Shown piece after piece: positions 18,030-25,320 of a DNA stretch of 64,000 nucleotides (position 1 is the first letter of the stretch; the number at the start of each line of letters is the position of its first letter). The translations under genes and the position numbers were made by a program. Source of the stretch: Paenibacillus glycinis (GTDB lineage: Bacteria > Bacillota > Bacilli > Paenibacillales > Paenibacillaceae); contig NZ_JAAAMV010000034.1 in the NCBI RefSeq assembly GCF_009909185.1, forward strand, positions 1 to 64,000, read 5' to 3'. The notes under the pieces are model-generated. The model saw nothing but the letters and a program-made list of their open reading frames with translations. It ran no database searches and had not been told where the DNA came from.

Positions 18030-18218
18030 CAGTAAGTTCAAAATTTTTGCAAGCAAAATGGATTCACTCAGGAAGAATTGGCTGATAGGGTTAAACTTGA
18101 TAGGACCTATATTAACGGGGGGAAGGGAAGAAAAACATCTCACTAATAAATATTTGTTATACTTGCGAGAGTTCTGAATATCAAACCTCAAGAATTTCTA
18201 GAGGGTATAGAGACCTGA
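18030..18218 (+). pseudogene. Decayed XRE-family HTH regulator
   Basis: The segment from 18054 reads QNGFTQEELADRVKLDRTYI followed by NG, a classic Cro/C1-type (controller-like) HTH. The frame then shifts, continuing as a NISLINI-like stretch, and a second shift gives LNIKPQEFLEGIET with a stop at 18216. Pieces in three frames show that the gene is dead. HTH proteins of this pattern control restriction-modification or defence operons, and this one sits 28 bp before the AAA ATPase gene. Confidence 0.65.
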
Positions 18219-18246
18219 TTTCCGATTGAAAAAGGAGATTTTATTG

Positions 18247-19572
18247 ATGATAAGAATCAAAGAACTTTATATTAATCCTTTCAAAACAACAAATCGGGAA
18301 TTACAGATTGTATTTCCATCAGGACCTGTTTCGATAATATTTGGTAAGAATGGTTCAGGTAAAACTACATTATTGAAAATTATTTCTGGTTTATTACAAC
18401 TTGATTCAAACACTCTTATGAACGAATACACTAAGCATGCTAAGATAACTTTTTATGATTCCGAAAAAAACAAGACATTTTTCATTGAAGCAACTCTTAA
18501 TGACAAAGAAGAAAGAGAAGAAGATAATTATGATTGGAGTACAAACATAGAGTCAGATGAAATTATGGGAAAGTTTCATGAACTCTCTTCTATTTTGTTT
18601 GGAGTGAATCGAGGTCTTGTTTCCACTCCAATGCAACGAATACGTCCTCATGATATTAGTAGGTTTATTCGGAATTCCAAAATAAAAGTACTTGATAGAG
18701 AAGGTTCATTACAAAATCCTGTTAATTTTGCTGATGACTTAGCACTCTTCCTAAATCAACAGATAAAAGATAGAAGAATAAGAGATGAACGAATAAAAAA
18801 AGATTACTTTGAGCAAAAACATATCTTATTTGAAAATTTATCTATGGATGTAATTGCAGCAACTCTATTAGATCGTTATAAATTTGAAAAAGAAACTGTT
18901 TCGCAAGCTGTACAAAAAGCATTATTTGAAACTTTAGCTGTACTTATGGACAATGAGGATTCGACAAGAAAGATTCATTATGGGGAACCGAAAGACTTTC
19001 CAGCAAAGTTGGCGGATTATGGATTAACCTTATTAGAAGTCTTGACTGAATTGGAAGAAAATGAACTCAGTAATAAGATAATTAATATTTTAGAATATCA
19101 TATCGTATTCAACGATGATGACGATCATATTAATCCATTTGCCGGAAAAGGCCTTCTTTCACAACTGGTTTATAACATGATTGATGAACTTATAAGAAAA
19201 AAACAGGATATTAATTCTGTAAGTAGATTAATAGAATTATTCAATTCATACATATCTTCAGATAAGAAGTTAATTGTCAACGAGAATGGAATATCTGTTA
19301 TTACAGAAGAAAACCCTCACGGTATCAACGACTTATCTAGTGGTGAAAGACATTTACTTTCGTTTTTATCGCTATGCATAGTTGAAGGTAACAGGGATTT
19401 TTTGATAATAGATGAACCAGAAATATCTTTAAATATAGAATGGCAGTCCAATTTATTAAAAATAATCAACAACCTTGTACCTAATGCTCAAATAATAGTT
19501 GCGACACATAGTCCGGCAATAGCTGAGTTCAACATGAACGCATTGGTGGAGTTGAAGTTTAATGATAAATAA
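18247..19572 (+). CDS. AAA ATPase of a PARIS-type (AriA-like) defence pair
   Basis: 441 aa from ATG 18247, which follows AAAGGAG by nine bases (the frame extends a few codons to a TTG at 18226). Features: Walker A GKNGSGKTT at residues 33-41, a long helical insertion (about 130-300), ABC signature LSSGERH, Walker B DFLIIDEPEISL, and the H-loop ATHSPAIAE. This is the AAA_15/OLD-like SMC-ABC-type ATPase. It overlaps the next gene, a DUF4435 protein, by 11 bp. In PARIS systems AriA is such an ATPase and AriB a DUF4435/TOPRIM nuclease released on sensing phage anti-restriction proteins. The pairing is seen; the trigger is inferred. Confidence 0.85.
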   Translation: MIRIKELYINPFKTTNRELQIVFPSGPVSIIFGKNGSGKTTLLKIISGLLQLDSNTLMNEYTKHAKITFYDSEKNKTFFIEATLNDKEEREEDNYDWSTNIESDEIMGKFHELSSILFGVNRGLVSTPMQRIRPHDISRFIRNSKIKVLDREGSLQNPVNFADDLALFLNQQIKDRRIRDERIKKDYFEQKHILFENLSMDVIAATLLDRYKFEKETVSQAVQKALFETLAVLMDNEDSTRKIHYGEPKDFPAKLADYGLTLLEVLTELEENELSNKIINILEYHIVFNDDDDHINPFAGKGLLSQLVYNMIDELIRKKQDINSVSRLIELFNSYISSDKKLIVNENGISVITEENPHGINDLSSGERHLLSFLSLCIVEGNRDFLIIDEPEISLNIEWQSNLLKIINNLVPNAQIIVATHSPAIAEFNMNALVELKFNDK

Positions 19573-20575
19573 TTCAGTAGTTGCGAGCAATAATTTAAAT
19601 ACTCAATTGGATTCTCATCAGCAACGAGTGGAAACACGAGAGGCTGGTAACACAGGTTTACTGTATACAATTGGCCAAATAATGGCAAAAGCTCGAATGA
19701 CCAATAGACCAATTATTATTGTAGAGGGTACTGATGATGTGCCAATATACGAGAAGATTGTGAGAATAAGTGGAAAGAATATAGAAGTGAAAGCGATAGA
19801 GAATATTTACGGTTATTCTGAAGGTTGTGAATCAGTTATAACGTGTATTCAAGATGCACAGGGGAAATTTAATGAGTCCGAAGAAAATATTAAATATTTA
19901 CGAGGAATAATTGACAGGGATGTAAGGCCTTTTAGAGGAGAAGATTTATTAAATTTCAAAGGATTATTTATTCTCAAATATTATTCGATTGAAAGTCATT
20001 TTATAACCGTTAATCATGCTGAGTTTTTACTTAGAAAAATTCTTGTTAGCGATAACGCATTGAATTCAGATATAGTATCATATATTATGAGCGATTTAGA
20101 AGAAGTATATCAACAACTTTTTTTAATTTCACTAGAAGCTTTGAAAGTAGCATGTGATAGCAATTATCATGGTGTAGTGTCCTATGGGTTTTCCGAAGGG
20201 CAAGTTACCAGAGAACAATCACTGCGTACAATTATGTCACAAATCTATTTAAAGAAAGAATTTTTAGAGTCTTTTTCAGAAGAATTAAATCTTTCACAGG
20301 ATGATTTCCGGTTAATAATAAAAGGTAAATGGTTACTTGAGGCATTTGCAATTAGTGTATTTAAAAAAATCCAAGCTCTGTCAGATCATTGCCGAGATCG
20401 TAGTTTAGCTAACTTATCTCAGTGCCAGTATTGCGAAACTGGAAAATTACATTTATGTCATAGAAAGATACAACGACATTATAACAATTACAATATTGCT
20501 CCCAGTTTAGTAAAGGAATATATAGATATTAATGAAGTATCATACATTACTGAAGAATTAAGATCTTTAGCTTAG
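19562..20575 (+). CDS. DUF4435 TOPRIM-like effector of a PARIS-type (AriB-like) defence pair
   Basis: 337 aa. The TOPRIM core is visible as PIIIVEGTDDVPIYEKI (catalytic Glu and DxD-like acids) and LRGIIDRDVRPF, with the KYYSIESHF block typical of DUF4435. It begins within the end of the AAA ATPase gene, so translation is coupled. In PARIS this partner is a nuclease toxin that stops phage growth by attacking host tRNA. An unusual feature is a Cys cluster near the C-terminus (C277, C288, C291, C299, H300, in SQCQYCETGKLHLCH) that looks like a zinc knuckle. No membrane segments. It could instead belong to another AAA-TOPRIM (OLD-like) defence family. Confidence 0.8.
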   Translation: MINNSVVASNNLNTQLDSHQQRVETREAGNTGLLYTIGQIMAKARMTNRPIIIVEGTDDVPIYEKIVRISGKNIEVKAIENIYGYSEGCESVITCIQDAQGKFNESEENIKYLRGIIDRDVRPFRGEDLLNFKGLFILKYYSIESHFITVNHAEFLLRKILVSDNALNSDIVSYIMSDLEEVYQQLFLISLEALKVACDSNYHGVVSYGFSEGQVTREQSLRTIMSQIYLKKEFLESFSEELNLSQDDFRLIIKGKWLLEAFAISVFKKIQALSDHCRDRSLANLSQCQYCETGKLHLCHRKIQRHYNNYNIAPSLVKEYIDINEVSYITEELRSLA

Positions 20576-20595
20576 GTTAGTTCAATACTTTAAAG

Positions 20596-20642
20596 TGGGA
20601 GAGTGCTTCGTTAGCAGCCACGAGGTCAGAGGTTCGATCCCC
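20596..20642 (+). pseudogene. Degenerate tRNA-Ala fragment (D-loop to T-arm)
   Basis: TGGGAGAGTGCTTCG ... GAGGTCAGAGGTTCGATCCCC follows the D-arm, anticodon and T-arm of a bacterial tRNA-Ala(GGC), with several substitutions (anticodon loop TTAGCAG) and no acceptor stem on either side. It is interpreted as an old attachment-site scar. The stretch 20643-21206 has no gene; short frames are all broken. Confidence 0.6.
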
Positions 20643-21059
20643 ACAAAAAAGCACACGCGGACAAGCTAAGAGGTCAAATAGGCAAGTGTGGCGCTCGAAT
20701 TAAAAATAATACATCCTTACCTTGTTCGCATTAATGAAGAAGAAAGACACGCAAATATACGGGAACTCATCATTAAAAATCCTCGCCAAAGAAGAAATGG
20801 CAGCTTCAAAAGAAGAAATAGTCAACGGTAAAATAAATATACTTATCCTGGCGTTTTGAATCAGCGCGACAATTACAAAAGAAGGCGGCGAAGTATTTCA
20901 GTCGTCTATTACGAAACGATTCCTCAAGCTATATGGATATTTTAAACTGTTTACGTTAAAAAAGATTGAAGACCAGTAGATCCAAAGATTGAATCTGTCG
21001 ATCCAGCACGAAATTATTGGCAGTGGCTATCTAATTAAAGACAAGTGAATCGTATTTTA

Positions 21060-21092
21060 GGGGACGAATTGGGGACGAATTGGGGACGAAAA
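21060..21092. repeat. Three tandem 11-bp repeats (GGGGACGAATT)
   Basis: GGGGACGAATT at 21060 and 21071, then GGGGACGAAAA at 21082. The 11-bp period is close to one helical turn. They are located 115 bp from the tRNA-Ala fragment, a position where integrase arm-binding repeats are found. The role is inferred. Confidence 0.65.
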
Positions 21093-21206
21093 CCGTCACA
21101 AAGTATCATGAAAGAAACAAAATGATCATACAATAGTATTAATAAACCCTTATATTACAAGTATTCTTCATACATGAACATACTAGAACTTTTTGCATCT
21201 CTATCA

Positions 21207-21251
21207 CTGGCAGCGATGAGGTCAGGGGTTCGATCCCCCTAGGCTCCACCA
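21207..21251 (+). pseudogene. 3' half of tRNA-Ala(GGC), attachment-site scar
   Basis: From CTGGCAG (anticodon GGC with flanking loop) through GAGGTCAGGGGTTCGATC, then CCCCTAGGCTCCACCA. This includes the complete T-arm, the 3' acceptor strand and the encoded CCA, but no 5' half upstream. The gene's natural terminator follows directly. This is the expected right attachment site of an element that integrates at the 3' end of tRNA-Ala. The full tRNA should lie at the other end of the insertion, outside this window. Confidence 0.8.
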
Positions 21252-21265
21252 AATTTAAATTTCTG

Positions 21266-21292
21266 AAACCCTTGGTAATCAAGGGTTTTTTT
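21266..21292 (+). terminator. Intrinsic terminator of the tRNA-Ala gene
   Basis: AAACCCTTG-GTAAT-CAAGGGTTT followed by TTTT and G, 14 bp after the CCA end. Confidence 0.85.
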
Positions 21293-21455
21293 GTTTCCTT
21301 TGATGTCGTTGTCTTCATTTACTTGACCACATTTTTTTAAACCCTCATACGAAAAATGACCAAATCAGACGCGTACACAACTATTTGGTCACAATCGGAA
21401 CATTGTTATCCCCTTATTTTTTGAATTGTTGTATGCGTTCGGGGCTAGTAACCGA

Positions 21456-22640
21456 TCAATGAGGCGGCGAACCTGGAGCAACGTCCTTGACGCCAAATAA
21501 TTTTACTTTTAAGAGTATGGTGAGTAAAGCAGCTCCAAAAAGAACGATACCTGTCAACAGAATGTTATGCGTACCATAATGAGAGATAGTCCAACCTCCG
21601 GCGATCGATCCGACCGAAATACCGAGGTTGGAGAAAGAGACAAACAAGCTGTTTCCGAATTCTGGCGCTTCCGACGCTTCTGTCGTAAACCAACTTTGGC
21701 TAATGACAAAACCTGAAGTATGAACAGCTTCCCAAAGAATGACAATAAGAATCATTGGAATGAAGGCATGTCCTGCAAAATACACGAGCAAATAAATGAG
21801 AACCATAATAATGGGGAAGAATACCGCAGTCCGAGTAACGCTTTTGCTCAAAAACTTGCCCGTTTGCAAGTTCCCAATGACCCCGCTAATTCCGAACACC
21901 ACAAGCATCATACTTATCCACTTGTTATCCAATCCCGTGTACTTCGTCAAATACGCGGAAAAATAGCTGTATACGCTAAACATAGCGGCAACCATAAGGA
22001 GTAAAGTTGCAATATTAAACCATAGACTTGGTTTTGCTAGCACGCGTAACTGAGAGCGATACGTTAATTTAGTCGTCACTGGAAGACTGGTAATAAAGAC
22101 GGCTAATCCGATAAAGCCGATTATATTGATCATTGCCGAGAACAAGAAGGATGCTTCAAGTGAAAAACGGCTCGCTATAAACGACGTGATCGGGACGCCT
22201 AGCACAAGTCCGATGGTACCGCCGGTAAATACTTTGGCGATGGCTTTCGAGCCGTCATTCGGATAGAAGCTCGCTGCCACGACAAAGGCGAGCGAAAAGT
22301 ATACCGGATGTAAAAATGCGGGCACGATTCGAAGCAGCAGTAATACATTGAAGCTCGTACTGAATGCAGCCAAAGCGTTGGCGAGAGCAAAGATAGCTAA
22401 AACGAGCAGCATGATTGTTTTGCGGTTAATGCCCGATAACAATAAGGTCATGATCGGACCGGAGATCGCGATCGTTAAAGCAAACAAACTTACCAATAAA
22501 CCTGCCTGAGCAACGCTAACCTGGTATTTCTCGACGACATAAGGAATAATCCCGATAACCCCGAATTCCGTATTGATGATACTAAAGAGCCCCAGAGCTA
22601 TAACATAAATCCAAAACGTTGCTTTTCTCTTGTTGTCCAT
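21456..22640 (-). CDS. MFS transporter, DHA1 type (12 TM)
   Basis: 394 aa, twelve hydrophobic segments, in the size class of AraJ/NepI/Bcr-like exporters. Helix 1 has NTEFGVIGIIPYV, the characteristic ETF/E-type motif of sugar-efflux and nucleoside-efflux DHA1 proteins. Loop 2-3 has the motif-A remnant SGINRKTIMLLVLAIF, and GGTIGLVLGVPI matches motif C. ATG 22640 follows AAGGAGGCAGC. It diverges from a Crp/Fnr gene, and a GTAA-N6-TTAC box (22753-22768) sits about 42 bp before its predicted start. It is therefore probably part of the local regulon. Transported substrate unknown. Confidence 0.9.
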   Translation of the reverse strand: MDNKRKATFWIYVIALGLFSIINTEFGVIGIIPYVVEKYQVSVAQAGLLVSLFALTIAISGPIMTLLLSGINRKTIMLLVLAIFALANALAAFSTSFNVLLLLRIVPAFLHPVYFSLAFVVAASFYPNDGSKAIAKVFTGGTIGLVLGVPITSFIASRFSLEASFLFSAMINIIGFIGLAVFITSLPVTTKLTYRSQLRVLAKPSLWFNIATLLLMVAAMFSVYSYFSAYLTKYTGLDNKWISMMLVVFGISGVIGNLQTGKFLSKSVTRTAVFFPIIMVLIYLLVYFAGHAFIPMILIVILWEAVHTSGFVISQSWFTTEASEAPEFGNSLFVSFSNLGISVGSIAGGWTISHYGTHNILLTGIVLFGAALLTILLKVKLFGVKDVAPGSPPH

Positions 22641-22724
22641 GCTGCCTCCTTGGCGTTGACTGTTTAATGGGATCTATCCGTTTCAGCCCTTCGTTTCCAC
22701 ATCAGATCCATCTGACATGCGTTT

Positions 22725-22768
22725 AGTTTAATGCGAAATGGACAAGGATCTCAGTAAAATACATTACA
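22725..22768 (-). promoter_or_regulatory. Crp/Fnr-type box and promoter of the MFS gene
   Basis: AGTAA-AATACA-TTACA at 22753-22768 (one mismatch to TGTAA-N6-TTACA). On the minus strand TAAACT (22730-22725) is a 4/6 -10 match, giving a start near 22718 and a box centre at about -42.5. No comparable -10 faces the divergent Crp/Fnr gene. Confidence 0.55.
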
Positions 22769-22812
22769 ATCAAATTAGTCGGATCAGCCAATTGGATAAC
22801 GATACTATTTTG

Positions 22813-22845
22813 AAAGAAACCGCCTGTCTCCATGGAGGTTTCTTT
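22813..22845 (+). other. Stem-loop in the leader of the Crp/Fnr gene
   Basis: AAAGAAACC / GGTTTCTTT, a perfect 9-bp stem with a 15-nt loop, then GTATTTGATTT. It may be a weak terminator or attenuator 115 bp upstream of the start codon. The rest of 22641-22959 contains only the box described above. Confidence 0.45.
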
Positions 22846-22959
22846 GTATTTGATTTGGTGTTTTGGGGAAGATAAATCGATGAAGCATAGGTTGGGGTTT
22901 GCGTAATGGAGCCGATTGCTCGGCATCAAGCTTAATGATCTCGGGAGGGTCGCAAGGAA

Positions 22960-23661
22960 ATGTTGGATAAACGCTATTATTTATCAAAAATGAGCATTTT
23001 TGATGTGCTGACTCCTGATGATTTAAATGAACTGGATCATATCTCGCCGATGACTCATTTTAATGCTATTCCCAAAGGGAGTATCATACAGAAGCCGGAT
23101 ACAGCGCGAGACGGACTGTTTTTTATAAAAGAAGGAAAGGTACGCTTATATAAAACGACTTCGGACGGAAAGCAATTTACGGTCGTGATTTTGGGAAAAG
23201 GCAATGTCTTCGGAGAGATCGACACCTTTTCTTTTGGAACGAAAGGATTTTACATCGAAACAATGGATCAAACGTTGATTTGTTCGGTGCCTAAACAAGC
23301 TTTTGAAAATTTCCTGGCTGAACGACCGCTGCTTGCGATGAAAATGTTGACGGAATTGAGCAAGGTTCTTAAGTATAAGGACGAGATGCTCGAGAAACTA
23401 GCCCTTGGCGATGTCCGTGACCGCATACTCCATCTATTGCTCGATCTTTCCAATCGATTCGGAATCGAGGATGAAGGAAATATAAGAATCGACTTGCCGT
23501 TGACGCATCAGGATGTTGCGAATATGATAGGCGCCACGCGCGAGGCAGTCTCGGTCATCTTAAAGACGCTAACGAAAAGCGATGTCATTCAGACCGGGAG
23601 GAAAACGATTTCCATTTCACCCGTGAAGGTAGCGGAAATACTCGAGTTAACGTACTCGTAA
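22960..23661 (+). CDS. Crp/Fnr family regulator, GTAA type (paralogue 1)
   Basis: 233 aa. The cyclic-nucleotide-binding-like barrel covers about residues 20-135 (GLFFIKEGKVRLYKTTSDGK, GNVFGEIDTFSFG) and is followed by a dimerisation helix and a Crp-type HTH (LTHQDVANMIGATREAVSVI). The recognition helix keeps R-E but has Val in place of the second Arg. It is clearly paralogous to the protein at 25317 (same IGATREAVS, similar barrel). No Fe-S Cys set, so not a true Fnr. ATG 22960 has GCAAGGAA upstream. Likely binds the TGTAA-N6-TTACA boxes in this cluster; the ligand is unknown. Confidence 0.9.
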   Translation: MLDKRYYLSKMSIFDVLTPDDLNELDHISPMTHFNAIPKGSIIQKPDTARDGLFFIKEGKVRLYKTTSDGKQFTVVILGKGNVFGEIDTFSFGTKGFYIETMDQTLICSVPKQAFENFLAERPLLAMKMLTELSKVLKYKDEMLEKLALGDVRDRILHLLLDLSNRFGIEDEGNIRIDLPLTHQDVANMIGATREAVSVILKTLTKSDVIQTGRKTISISPVKVAEILELTYS

Positions 23662-23747
23662 ATTTAGAAAGGAAAAATTTCAATAAGCGTTGTTATGAAT
23701 GGCCATTAAGTTTTGGACGGTATACTTCGTTATCTCAATATGCATTG

Positions 23748-23786
23748 AAAAAAGCGGCTGAGCAGGAGATATCCTGTTCAACCGCT
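23748..23786 (-). terminator. Intrinsic terminator of the cupin gene
   Basis: Read on the minus strand: AGCGGTTGAACAGGA-TATC-TCCTGCTCAGCCGCT followed by TTTTTT. A long stem with two imperfect pairs, 44 bp after the cupin stop. Confidence 0.85.
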
Positions 23787-23829
23787 CCGTTATGTTTTGG
23801 CCGCTTTACGGCCGCTGCGCTTCCTTGGC

Positions 23830-24288
23830 TTAACCTAAGTGAATGCCAATCGACGCATTGTCGTCAGGGGATCCAAGCCAGTACCCATACGCGATGGCTA
23901 CTTGAACAAAATGGTTCAATGCTTCGAGAGAAGGCGGGCCCGGTGGAACGGAATCAGATGGGCGGCCGATTTCAACGAAGAAATCTCCCATGTTCGCTGT
24001 CGATGCGATGACCAATTTTACGGTTTCATTCGTGGCATTTCTCCAAGCATGTTTAACGTCTCCCGGAATATCGACGGTTTGACCAGCGCGAACGGTTTGC
24101 CAGCTGTCATCCGTGAATGCCTCAAGTTCCCCGGAGAGAACAACGAACGTTTCCCGGTCAACGTGACTGTGAACAGGAACGACTACGCCTGGCGGAACCT
24201 CTGCCTCCATAAGGCTATACTCCCGGTTTTTCGCCAAGTCCGTCAAAAGCTTGATACGCGGTCCCATAACATCCAAAAAAGTCGACAT
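23830..24288 (-). CDS. Cupin-domain protein
   Basis: 152 aa with one cupin barrel at about residues 25-100: metal motif 1 as PVHSHVDRETFVVLSGELEAF (His, His, Glu ligands) and motif 2 as VDIPGDVKHAWRNAT (His). The glycine-rich turns fit the small single-domain cupins that bind Fe, Mn or Zn and act as dioxygenase-like or isomerase-like enzymes. Start ATG after CGGAGGACT. A Crp/Fnr-type box with an exactly placed -10 lies upstream (24444-24486). It shares the cluster with an ABM monooxygenase and an SDR enzyme, so a role in aromatic or quinone metabolism is possible but unproven. Confidence 0.85.
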   Translation of the reverse strand: MSTFLDVMGPRIKLLTDLAKNREYSLMEAEVPPGVVVPVHSHVDRETFVVLSGELEAFTDDSWQTVRAGQTVDIPGDVKHAWRNATNETVKLVIASTANMGDFFVEIGRPSDSVPPGPPSLEALNHFVQVAIAYGYWLGSPDDNASIGIHLG

Positions 24289-24443
24289 AAAAATAGTCCT
24301 CCGATTAAATTAGTTTTTTGGAAACTTTATTCAAACTATGGCTTATTTCTTGAGCTTAAGAAGTCTAAACGTAATTCGAAACGTGTTGACGCGTTTTGCT
24401 TCGCAACACGGTAACCTCACCGCTCCTTTCTTGCCTGCTCCCC

Positions 24444-24486
24444 ATTTTAGTCGCATGCGTTTCTTTTTTCTGTAATCTGATTTACA
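24444..24486 (-). promoter_or_regulatory. Class II Crp/Fnr-type promoter of the cupin gene
   Basis: Perfect TGTAA-TCTGAT-TTACA at 24471-24486. On the minus strand TAAAAT (24449-24444) is a good -10, predicting +1 at 24437 and the box centre at exactly -41.5. Confidence 0.75.
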
Positions 24487-24508
24487 TAAAGGTTTATTGC
24501 CAGGCTAT

Positions 24509-24551
24509 TGTAATGTGGATTACAGATGGGAGAAATCGGGTGGTTTATGAT
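24509..24551 (+). promoter_or_regulatory. Class II Crp/Fnr-type promoter of the GNAT gene
   Basis: Perfect TGTAA-TGTGGA-TTACA at 24509-24524. TATGAT at 24546-24551 predicts +1 at 24558 and the box centre at -41.5. It lies 38 bp from the cupin box, giving two divergent activator sites in one intergenic region (24289-24603). Confidence 0.75.
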
Positions 24552-24603
24552 GAATGTACAAAAAAATGCGCCGAACCGGCGGGATGACAATGGAGAGACT
24601 GGA

Positions 24604-25098
24604 ATGTTTAAATCATATGAGGAGCAATATAAGCATGAGATCGTCGATTTAATTCTGTACGTTCAAAATACGGAATTTCAATTGCATATCAACCTGGACG
24701 AACAGTCCGATATCCTTGATATTCCAACGCATTATATCGCGAATGGCGGGAACTTTTGGATTGCATTGAATGAAGACGGACAAGTGGTCGGAACCATTGG
24801 ACTGCAGCGGTTAAGCAAAGACCTCTATATCCTGAAGAAGTTTTTTATTTACGAAGCATACCGGGGCAAAGGTTATTCGATTGGACTATTTAATTCATTA
24901 GTTCACTATGCGAAATCCCATGGCGTAAAAACGATTATTTTAGATACGCCGTCTATTGCGGCGAGGTCGCATCGCTTTTATGAAAAGAACGGCTTTGAAA
25001 AAATAGCCAAGCATGATTTGCCGATTTCGTACGAGTATCCGGATCGGAACTCGGTCCTGTACCGTTTAAACTTATGTCGGGGGCCTTCGGTAATGTAG
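24604..25098 (+). CDS. GNAT family N-acetyltransferase
   Basis: About 164 aa. The GNAT fold is visible from ALNEDGQVVGTIGLQRLS and YILKKFFIYEAYRGKGYSIGL (acetyl-CoA pyrophosphate loop, R/Q-x-x-G-x-G/A variant RGKGYS) to KTIILDTPSIAARSHRFYEK NGF (C-terminal substrate half). The frame extends upstream to 24526, but the ATG at 24604 (MFKSYEEQY) has GGAGAG six bases before it and is preferred. It is transcribed from its own class II Crp/Fnr promoter. The gene's last codons overlap the next Crp/Fnr box (25089-25104). The acetylated substrate is unknown. Confidence 0.85.
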   Translation: MFKSYEEQYKHEIVDLILYVQNTEFQLHINLDEQSDILDIPTHYIANGGNFWIALNEDGQVVGTIGLQRLSKDLYILKKFFIYEAYRGKGYSIGLFNSLVHYAKSHGVKTIILDTPSIAARSHRFYEKNGFEKIAKHDLPISYEYPDRNSVLYRLNLCRGPSVM

Positions 25099-25132
25099 AT
25101 TACAGAACGAGTGCGGCGTATTGAGCTAAGAT
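25089..25132 (+). promoter_or_regulatory. Crp/Fnr-type promoter of the thioredoxin-fragment/Crp-Fnr operon
   Basis: GGTAA-TGTAGA-TTACA at 25089-25104 (one mismatch), within the 3' end of the GNAT gene. TAAGAT at 25127-25132 (4/6) predicts +1 near 25139 and the centre at about -42.5. Confidence 0.6.
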
Positions 25133-25158
25133 GGCCACATACCAAGGAGGGATGCGCA

Positions 25159-25320
25159 ATGAACAGCATCGACAATCAACAGCAAATTCAAGATGAAATC
25201 GCGCAAGATAAATATACCATCATGAAATTCGACGCAACTTGGTGTCCGGATTATTGCAAAAATGTAGACCGATTTATCGGCGATATCAGCTCGATGTTGC
25301 CTCGGCAGAGAAGTAAATGA
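25159..25320 (+). pseudogene. Truncated thioredoxin-like protein (53 aa)
   Basis: AAGGAGGG precedes ATG 25159. The peptide starts MNSIDNQQQIQDEIAQDKYT and contains KFDATWCPDYCKNVDRFIGD. This is the first half of a thioredoxin-fold protein around its active site, but the usual WCPDC motif has an extra Tyr (C-P-D-Y-C), and the protein stops after about 53 residues instead of 100 or more. The C-terminal half of the fold is missing. The stop overlaps the start of the downstream Crp/Fnr gene (AATGA, 25317-25320), so it may persist as a leader for translational coupling. Thiol chemistry is unlikely. Confidence 0.65.

Noticed and set aside
21060-21092. CRISPR array
   Set aside because: The three 11-bp units are directly adjacent without spacers and too short.
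23745-24414. Plus-strand frames of 88 and 191 codons opposite the cupin gene
   Set aside because: They run antisense to a gene with clear cupin motifs, ribosome binding site, promoter and terminator.
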